Assembly: GCA_022376925.1 (NCBI GenBank)
Contig: JAIOJX010000003.1
Span: forward strand, 37,439,874-37,503,873
DNA: 64,000 bases
Source of the DNA: Tragulus kanchil
Lineage: Eukaryota > Chordata > Mammalia > Artiodactyla > Tragulidae
Direction: 5' to 3'
Numbering within the stretch: position 1 is the stretch's first letter; each line of letters starts with the position of its first letter. Below, piece after piece: positions 57,333-64,000 of this stretch. The translations under genes and the position numbers were made by a program. The notes beneath the pieces are model-generated. The model saw nothing but the letters and a program-made list of their open reading frames with translations. It was not told the origin of the DNA and did not search any database.

Positions 57333-57555
57333 ATGCATGCATGCTAAGTCGCTTCAGTTTTGTCCAACTCTTTGAGACCCGATAGACTGTAGCCACCAGT
57401 CTCCTCTGTCTGTGGGATTCTCCAGACAAGAGTACTGGAGTGGGTTGCCATGCACTTCTCCAGAAGATCTTCCTGACCCAGAGATTGAACCTGTGCCTCT
57501 TATGTCTCCTGCCTTGGCAGGTGGGTTCTTTATCAGTCGTGCCACTTGGTAAGCC
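57333..57555 (-). mobile_element. Bov-tA SINE, antisense, copy 2
   Basis: Copy of 56184-56406 in duplication 20; also the first element of duplication 21. Confidence 0.88.
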
Positions 57556-57622
57556 CTCTGGAAAGCTGGGTCTCTCCTTGAATTCTATAATTCCAGGTCC
57601 TGATAAAAGAGAAGGAAATTCA

Positions 57623-57883
57623 GGCTTCCCTGGTGGTTCAGTGGGTAGAGAGTCTGCCTGGCAGTGCAAGGGACACCAGATCGATTCCTGGCCCAGGAGG
57701 ATCCCATGTGCCATGGAGCAGCTGGACGAATGTGTCCAATTATGAGCCAGTACTCTGGAGAGCATGCACCCAGAGCTAGTGCTCTGCAGCGAGAGGCCAC
57801 TGCCATGGTAGGCCCACACAGGCTAAAGAATAAAAAGATGGATGAAAATAAATATAAAACTAAAAGAGGCATGATGGGGCAGA
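57623..57883 (+). mobile_element. CHR-2/SINE2-type SINE with 18-bp target-site duplication, copy 1
   Basis: Perfect repeats aaaagagaaggaaattca at 57605-57622 and 57884-57901. Head 'ggcttccctggtggttcagt', body 'gagcagctggacgaatgtgt' and 'cccagagctagtgctctgc'. A fragment cut by a junction lies at 56475-56530. Confidence 0.92.
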
Positions 57884-57917
57884 AAAAGAGAAGGAAATTC
57901 ATTAGCACTGATTCAAA

Positions 57918-58050
57918 TGCATTCTTTTTTAAAGCTAAGTAACATTCTATTGTATGTATGTCCATAATTTCCATATCCATTCATAGGTTGATGGACATCT
58001 AGGCTGCTTCTGTGTCCTAGCTATTGTAAAAAGTGCTGCAGTGCACACTG
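57918..58050 (-). mobile_element. L1 LINE fragment, antisense, copy 1
   Basis: 'gtaacattctattgtatgta', 'catatccattcataggttga' and 'tgtgtcctagctattgtaaa' follow antisense L1 3' text. Recurs at 59101-59233. Confidence 0.65.
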
Positions 58051-58565
58051 GATGGGATGAACCTACAGCCTATGGCACACAGAAAGACGTGGGAGAGAGA
58101 GCGTTAACTTTCTACATAAGCAGCGTTCTCAGACTACAGTTGATGGACAGTTACTTTTCTCAGTAGGCATACCTTTGGTACCTCAAAATGATAGGTTTGG
58201 AAGTCCTGAAATAGCTTCCTTCTTTTCTGAATGTGAATTTGAAAGGGAATACTTTGATGGATTTCCTGCGCTAAATGGCACCTGAACATTTGCAGACACA
58301 ATATAATTAGAGTATTGCTTGATAGTTATAGGATGTGGGTTGTCAAGACCTAGGGCAATTCAATGTGGGGAAAAATCAAAAAAAAAAAGAGTGAAAAAGG
58401 AATAGGGAACAAAAGTGTTAATAAAGTTCCTTTTGGTTCTAAATGCAGGATGAAACATCACAAAAGAAAATGGAGATACTGAAGCAGAACAAAAGTCCAA
58501 GCTTTGTTCTGCAGTATCAAAGCTATACATAATGGCAAAGACAATTCCCCTCTGCAGAACCTGTG

Positions 58566-58737
58566 CCGATAGACTGTACCCCTCCTCTGTCTGTGGGATT
58601 CTCCAGACAAGAGTACTGGAGTGGGTTGCCATGCACTTCTCCAGAAGATCTTCCTGACCCAGAGATTGAACCTGTGCCTCTTATGTCTCCTGCCTTGGCA
58701 GGTGGGTTCTTTATCAGTCGTGCCACTTGGTAAGCCC
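58566..58737 (-). mobile_element. Bov-tA SINE, antisense, copy 3, cut at the junction
   Basis: Begins inside the element seen at 56184 and 57333 and lacks ten bases near its start. Confidence 0.85.
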
Positions 58738-58803
58738 TCTGGAAAGCTGGGTCTCTCCTTGAATTCTATAATTCCAGGTCCTGATAAAAGAGAAGGAAAT
58801 TCA

Positions 58804-59062
58804 GGCTTCCCTGGTGGTTCAGTGGGTAGAGAGTCTGCCTGGCAGTGCAAGGGACACCAGATCGATTCCTGGCCCAGGAGGATCCCATGTGCCATGGAGC
58901 AGCTGGACGAATGTGTCCAATTATGAGCCAGTACTCTGGAGAGCATGCACCCAGAGCTAGTGCTCTGCAGCGAGAGGCCACTGCAATGGGAGGCCCACAG
59001 AGGCCAAAGAATAAAGATGGATGAAAATAAATATAAAACTAAAAGAGGCATGATGGGGCAGA
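58804..59062 (+). mobile_element. CHR-2/SINE2-type SINE, copy 2
   Basis: Both 18-bp flanks are present again (58786-58803 and 59063-59080). It differs from copy 1 by several substitutions and a two-base length change in the tail, more than most other duplicated elements in the window. Confidence 0.9.
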
Positions 59063-59100
59063 AAAAGAGAAGGAAATTCATTAGCACTGATTCAAATGCA

Positions 59101-59233
59101 TTCTTTTTTAAAGCTAAGTAACATTCTATTGTATGTATGTCCATAATTTCCATATCCATTCATAGGTTGATGGACATCTAGGCTGCTTCTGTGTCCTAGC
59201 TATTGTAAAAAGTGCTGCAGTGCACACTGGATG
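59101..59233 (-). mobile_element. L1 LINE fragment, antisense, copy 2
   Basis: Copy of 57918-58050 within duplication 21. Confidence 0.65.
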
Positions 59234-59944
59234 GGATGAACCTACAGCCTATGGCACACAGAAAGACGTGGGAGAGAGAGCGTTAACTTTCTACATAAGC
59301 AGCGTTCTCAGACTACAGTTGATGGACAGTTACTTTTCTCAGTAGGCATACCTTTGGTACCTCAAAATGATAGGTTTGGAAGTCCTGAAATAGCTTCCTT
59401 CTTTTCTGAATGTGAATTTGAAAGGGAATACTTTGATGGATTTCCTGCGCTAAATGGCACCTGAACATTTGCAGACACAATATAATTAGAGTATTGCTTG
59501 ATAGTTATAGGATGTGGGTTGTCAAGACCTAGGGCAATTCAATGTGGGGAAAAATCAAAAAAAAAAAGAGTGAAAAAGGAATAGGGAACAAAAGTGTTAA
59601 TAAAGTTCCTTTTGGTTCTAAATGCAGGATGAAACATCACAAAAGAAAATGGAGATACTGAAGCAGAACAAAAGTCCAAGCTTTGTTCTGCAGTATCAAA
59701 GCTATACATAATGGCAAAGACAATTCTCAAAACCCACCTAGACTGTCAGCAGTTAAAGGCCAACTTCTCCCTCTCTTAAGTTGAGATAGGCTTGTGCTAA
59801 TGTTTAATGGTTTTGTTTGCAGTTCTTAAAAATAATCTGGTTGCCCAACAAAGAAAACACCATAGCTGTGACAGTTAAATTATTTGAAGACTCTGAAATG
59901 TCATAGATTATGTAAGTCTGTAATTAAAGTTAATTAAGGACATT

Positions 59945-60760
59945 TTTGGTGTGTAACAATAACACATATTCATTGTTATACATCTTGAAAATACATGTAA
60001 GCAAAATTTGATTTTCAAGTGTTAGTATTTTTTCATATAGTTTGTCTTTTTTCTTTATTTCCTTTTATGCATTTGCTCCAATTATATAAAGAATAAAAAA
60101 TTAAATTCAAGTTATAAAACATAACAAATGGTATAGTTCAATAGGAGGAAGTGCTCCTTCACCCAGATAATTACTGCTGTTTGTTGTCAAGTTCCATTCT
60201 TTTTCCTATTCATCTGTATTAACCAAAAGTGAGATTTTAGTGTACCTTCTGTTTTATTTGTTTGTCTGATCATATATTAATTTTGCAAAATATTCTTTTA
60301 CTTCATTATTTTTATGAAATAGACTTAGTAATTTAATTACTCAAACTCATTAATATTATTCTTTTACTTCATTATTTTTTATGAAATAGACTTAGTAATT
60401 TAATTACTCAAACTCATTAATATTTAAGTTGATTTAATGTTACCATCATCATGATTAGATAAGCATTCATATGTACCCTTAAGATAAATTTCCAGAAGAG
60501 GAATGCTGGCTGGATCAAATGCTTTTTGAACTTTCAAGGTTTCTCTTGAGATAAAAAACAGAAATTATCCTCCAGGTGACATGCACATTTAGATTCCTAT
60601 CGGCAGAGTGTGAGAAAGTGTCTTATCTTCATTGTTGCCTATGTTGCATGTTATTTTTTAATCTTTTCTAATCTGATCCTGAGTATCTAATTGTTGTAAC
60701 TTACATTCCTTTAATTGCTGGGAGGATGTGAGCATGCAACTTTCCAGTACAGAGAAAACA
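59945..60760 (-). mobile_element. Probable LINE-derived remnant, antisense, copy 1
   Basis: 'gataaatttccagaagagga' with 'atgctggctggatcaaatgc' and 'catttagattcctatcggca' resembles antisense L1 text (an 'aattcctagaagtggaattgctggg' type block). Strongly diverged. Recurs at about 61139-61950. Confidence 0.4.
60291..60424. repeat. 66-bp local tandem duplication (2 units)
   Basis: The unit starting 'tattcttttacttcattatt' at 60291-60356 is repeated at 60357-60424, one T longer. The pair is present unchanged in the second copy of duplication 22 (61481-61546 and 61547-61614), so it predates that duplication or is in the source DNA. Confidence 0.92.
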
Positions 60761-60783
60761 GCAAATTGAATGTGTTTAGTATA

Positions 60784-60990
60784 GGGCTTCCCTGGTAGCT
60801 CAGCTGATAAGGAATCTGCCTGCAATGCAGGAGATTCTGGTTTGATACCTGGGTTGGGAAGATCCCCTGGAGAAGGGAACAGCTACCCACTCCAGTATTC
60901 TTGTTTACAGAAACCCATGGACAAAGTAGCCTGGAAGGCTACAGCCCATAGGGTCGCAAAGAGTTCAAGACAAGAGTGACACTCATTCAC
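60784..60990 (+). mobile_element. Bov-tA SINE, copy 1
   Basis: Head 'gggcttccctggtagctcag', 'gcaatgcaggagattctggt', body 'cactccagtattcttgttta' and 'catagggtcgcaaagagttc'. Copied at 61974-62180. Confidence 0.9.
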
Positions 60991-61480
60991 TACAGTGTAG
61001 TCCTTGGGGCTTAACTGGGTAACTGGGATCAAAGAGGGAAAGGTGCTGTTGACATTTTGTAAGTTGAAGTAAGAAGCGGGCATGTAAAATAATCATGTTA
61101 TATGATCTTGATAATTATACATGTTAATTAAGGACATTTTGGTGTGTAACAATAACACATATTCATTGTTATACATCTTGAAAATACATGTAAGCAAAAT
61201 TTGATTTTCAAGTGTTAGTATTTTTCATATAGTTTGTCTTTTTCTTTATTTCCTTTTATGCATTTGCTCCAATTATATAAAGAATAAAAAATTAAATTCA
61301 AGTTATAAAACATAACAAATGGTATAGTTCAATAGGAGGAAGTGCTCCTTCACCCAGATAATTACTGCTGTTTGTTGTCAAGTTCCATTCTTTTCCTATT
61401 CATCTGTATTAACCAAAAGTGAGATTTTAGTGTACCTTCTGTTTTATTTGTTTGTCTGATCATATATTAATTTTGCAAAA

Positions 61481-61614
61481 TATTCTTTTACTTCATTATT
61501 TTTATGAAATAGACTTAGTAATTTAATTACTCAAACTCATTAATATTATTCTTTTACTTCATTATTTTTTATGAAATAGACTTAGTAATTTAATTACTCA
61601 AACTCATTAATATT
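61481..61614. repeat. 66-bp local tandem duplication, copy 2
   Basis: Same two-unit structure as 60291-60424, carried along in duplication 22. Confidence 0.92.
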
Positions 61615-61973
61615 TAAGTTGATTTAATGTTACCATCATCATGATTAGATAAGCATTCATATGTACCCTTAAGATAAATTTCCAGAAGAGGAATGCTGGC
61701 TGGATCAAATGCTTTTTGAACTTTCAAGGTTTCTCTTGAGATAAAAAACAGAAATTATCCTCCAGGTGACATGCACATTTAGATTCCTATCGGCAGAGTG
61801 TGAGAAAGTGTCTTATCTTCATTGTTGCCTATGTTGCATGTTATTTTTTAATCTTTTCTAATCTGATCCTGAGTATCTAATTGTTGTAACTTACATTCCT
61901 TTAATTGCTGGGAGGATGTGAGCATGCAACTTTCCAGTACAGAGAAAACAGCAAATTGAATGTGTTTAGTATA

Positions 61974-62180
61974 GGGCTTCCCTGGTAGCTCAGCTGATAA
62001 GGAATCTGCCTGCAATGCAGGAGATTCTGGTTTGATACCTGGGTTGGGAAGATCCCCTGGAGAAGGGAACAGCTACCCACTCCAGTATTCTTGTTTACAG
62101 AAACCCATGGACAAAGTAGCCTGGAAGGCTACAGCCCATAGGGTCGCAAAGAGTTCAAGACAAGAGTGACACTCATTCAC
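61974..62180 (+). mobile_element. Bov-tA SINE, copy 2
   Basis: Copy of 60784-60990. Confidence 0.9.
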
Positions 62181-62270
62181 TACAGTGTAGTCCTTGGGGC
62201 TTAACTGGGTAACTGGGATCAAAGAGGGAAAGGTGCTGTTGACATTTTGTAAGTTGAAGTAAGAAGCGGG

Positions 62271-63566
62271 GCAATACCTACTTCACAAATCCCTTGTCGA
62301 CCGCCCGAGTCCATGCTTATTTCCCATAAAGGTATGGCAGTAGGATGAGACGTACTGGGAACAAAGAAGCAAGGGGGACCTTTGTGGGGCCATGTTTCTT
62401 TTTCCTCTGGGAGAGTTTTGTGGCTTCGGAGTCTCCAAGATCTCTACCTTTGATATTCCATCTGACTTGAAGTTCGGATCACCTCTTAGAATGTCTTTCT
62501 TCTCTCTGTAGAAGTTTTCAGAACCAACCCATTTTGGAGAGCCAGTCTATACACCTGGACTTCATTTTGAATAACTATCCTTTCTTCTCTGCCTATTTCA
62601 GCCCTGGGCAACATATCAGAACCATCTTCAGAGCTTTCATGACAATTTGTACCTCTCTCCCGTCTCTATCCCCTGACACAAATTAAATTAGAATCTCTGG
62701 GCAATGAGACCTGGACACAGTGGTGCCTTACTAAAAGCTCCAGATATGACATTAATGCACATCGAGGATAAAAAAAAAAAAAGAAACTACTGGATTCATT
62801 TATTTCCATCCTTCATTTATTACAGGAACTATTTCTCTTCACACCAGGCCCCTCCCTGTGTACACATGCTTTCTTTTTCTAGCCAGCTCCAACTTGGTCT
62901 TTATTAAGAAGAATCAAGATAATAAAGTGATGAAGAATGTACAGTTTTACTAACTAGGTGCATGTAAGCTTAATGCTGAAAAATATCACAAACATGCCTT
63001 CTTGTTACGTCAGCAATGTCTCCTGCAAGGGACAGCTCAGTGTGTTCTATTCATAGACTCAATTTCATATAGATTCATTTGATTCAAATATGTGTTAGTA
63101 CTGGCAAGTAAATCATTCCCTTAGCCTTAAGGATGTGAGACTAAAAGTTCAGCCAGGGGACCGGAAATAGTTATAGCAGCCGGTGAGCCTAGAGGAACTG
63201 ACCTATCAGAAGCCCTGCTCTGACCTTGGGCAACCAGACCACAGTCTCAGGTCTGTCTTTATTTAATTGCTGACACTTCAGGTATAGATATCATCGAATC
63301 ACACCTGCTAGCTGGACCTATGGCTCCCACTATAGCATCTTTCCTCTGGTTTGCCTTGATGCAGGATTTCATAGCTTCCATCTAGTCTCTCAGTACCGGT
63401 CCAAGATATTTATCTTTCCCTCATGATTCTGAAGAGCCACAGGGAAGAAGAGTTCCAAACCAAAGAAGCTGGCTCCCTTAGCAAAACATTGTCTCCTTTT
63501 TCTCGGGTCTTCTCCAATTCCCTCTTTGCAATGCTTCCCAATTCTCTACAACAGTGGGCAAGAGAT
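62271..63566. other. Unassigned single-copy stretch
   Basis: No gene recognised. The part at 62678-62765 ('gaatctctgggcaatgagac', 'ttactaaaagctccagatat') may be a MER5-type DNA transposon remnant. An A-run lies at 62769-62780. Confidence 0.4.
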
Positions 63567-63582
63567 AAAAGTGTATATTAGA

Positions 63583-63769
63583 GACTTCCCTGGTGGTCTA
63601 GTGGTTAAGACGTTCCCTTCCAATGCAGGAGGCGAGAGTTCAATCCTTGATCGATGGACTTAAATCCCACATGCCTCAGGGCCGAAAAACCAACACAGAA
63701 AACAGAAGCAATGGTGTTACAAATTGAATAAAGACTTTAAAAGTGATCCACATCAAAAAAAATCTTTAC
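63583..63769 (+). mobile_element. CHR-2A-like tRNA-Glu SINE with 15-bp target-site duplication
   Basis: Flanks aaagtgtatattaga at 63568-63582 and aaagtgtgtattaga at 63770-63784 differ at one base. Head 'gacttccctggtggtctagt', body 'cacatgcctcagggccgaaa' and tail 'aataaagactttaaaagtga'. It differs from the other SINE type in the window, which lacks the 'ggccgaaaaacc' block. Confidence 0.88.
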
Positions 63770-63784
63770 AAAGTGTGTATTAGA

Positions 63785-64000
63785 CATGTAAACACTATGC
63801 TTAGTGTTCAAATAGCACTATCTTAGCAGAAACGTTCTCAGGGCTTTTAAATCCATTAGCACTTTTCTATTTGAATACTTGTGGCTTTGCTTCCCAGTTG
63901 CTGCTGGGGGAAATGAAAACATAGTGCAATAAAGAAGATGAAATGGTGATCAAAGACCTATGGGCATGCAGAATACCTTAGCACGGAGCATCTCTCTGAG
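63785..64000. other. Unassigned single-copy end of window
   Basis: No gene or repeat recognised. Confidence 0.5.

Larger units (their letters stand above)
55381..57679. repeat. Direct duplication 20 (55381-56529 and 56530-57679)
   Basis: Offset exactly 1149 at both ends, no spacer and no difference seen. Copy 1 ends inside a SINE at 'gggacaccag' and continues as 'tatacctgtggttg' from the L1 end. The complete SINE is in copy 2. Confidence 0.95.
57374..59726. repeat. Direct duplication 21 (57374-58547 and 58566-59726)
   Basis: Copy 2 begins 'ccgatagactgta' and has lost ten bases ('agccaccagt') at once. The bridge is 58548-58565. Within the SINE the copies differ by real substitutions: 'ctgccatggtaggcccacac' against 'ctgcaatgggaggcccacag', and 'aataaaaagatgg' against 'aataaagatgg'. 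Offset about 1181 near the start, 1179 at the end. Confidence 0.93.
59929..62270. repeat. Direct duplication 22 (59929-61080 and 61123-62270)
   Basis: The offset falls from 1194 to 1190. All four lost bases are single T deletions in T-runs within the first ~270 bases of copy 2 (near 61138, 61225, 61243 and 61394); the remaining ~880 bases agree. The bridge is 61081-61122. Confidence 0.96.

Noticed and set aside
58458..59159. Longest open frame, 233 codons on the minus strand, as a possible gene
   Set aside because: It runs through an L1 fragment, an antisense reading of a CHR-2/SINE2 SINE and an antisense Bov-tA, and crosses a duplication junction. The peptide text is the usual SINE translation ('ARNRSGVPCTARQTLYPLNH' type), and no splice or promoter signal supports it.
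1..62270. A genuine new tandem-repeat or gene-amplification system
   Set aside because: Units are unrelated to each other, copy number is always two, lengths are uniform, errors cluster at edges and bridges look like degraded continuations. An assembly artefact explains all of these more simply.
63583..63769. tRNA gene suggested by the tRNA-like SINE head
   Set aside because: The tRNA-Glu-like part is the promoter head of a SINE with an A-rich tail and target duplication; no intact cloverleaf is expected.

Overview
The window looks like non-coding nuclear DNA from a pecoran ruminant (cattle, sheep, goat or deer type). The evidence is the density of ruminant-specific repeats: Bov-tA/Bov-A SINEs in both orientations, a second tRNA-Glu-headed SINE family (CHR-2/SINE2 type), BovB 3' ends and bovine-type L1 3' ends. 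Older mammalian repeats (MIR, L2, MLT1-type LTRs, hAT, ERVL) lie underneath. I find no protein-coding gene, rRNA, tRNA or CRISPR array. The longest open frames (186 to 233 codons) are translations of SINE sequence. Species cannot be decided from the sequence alone.

The dominant structure is not a repeat family. At 22 places, a stretch of about 1.04-1.19 kb of otherwise single-copy DNA is followed at once, or after a 10-45 bp garbled bridge (186 bp in the first case), by a second near-identical direct copy. Offsets between copies run only from about 1.05 to 1.26 kb. The second copies begin near 1258, 5737, 7576, 9398, 11367, 19177, 21855, 24439, 27641, 30636, 32728, 35036, 40202, 42099, 43942, 48661, 50761, 52591, 54443, 56530, 58566 and 61123. 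Copies differ mainly by one-base homopolymer indels. In several pairs these cluster at the internal edges (end of copy 1, start of copy 2), and the bridges look like degraded versions of the expected continuation. SINE insertions with their target-site duplications are copied whole. This fits sequence pieces with ~1.1 kb overlapping ends that were concatenated instead of merged, so I read it as an assembly artefact rather than a biological tandem array. Collapsing it would remove roughly 24-25 kb and leave about 39 kb.

Layout: 1-2325 duplicated L1 3' end plus Bov-tA; 2326-4674 single copy (old repeat split by a Bov-A element, MLT1-type LTR, L1); 4675-12420 four chained duplications; 12421-18096 single copy with several Bov-tA; 18097-45029 ten duplications separated by short single-copy stretches, including a hAT fragment, MLT1-type LTRs, BovB ends, a palindromic mariner-type element and a decayed ERVL protease/RT region; 45030-47504 single copy with L1, an LTR-like block and Bov-tA; 47505-62270 seven chained duplications; 62271-64000 single copy ending in a CHR-2-type SINE.
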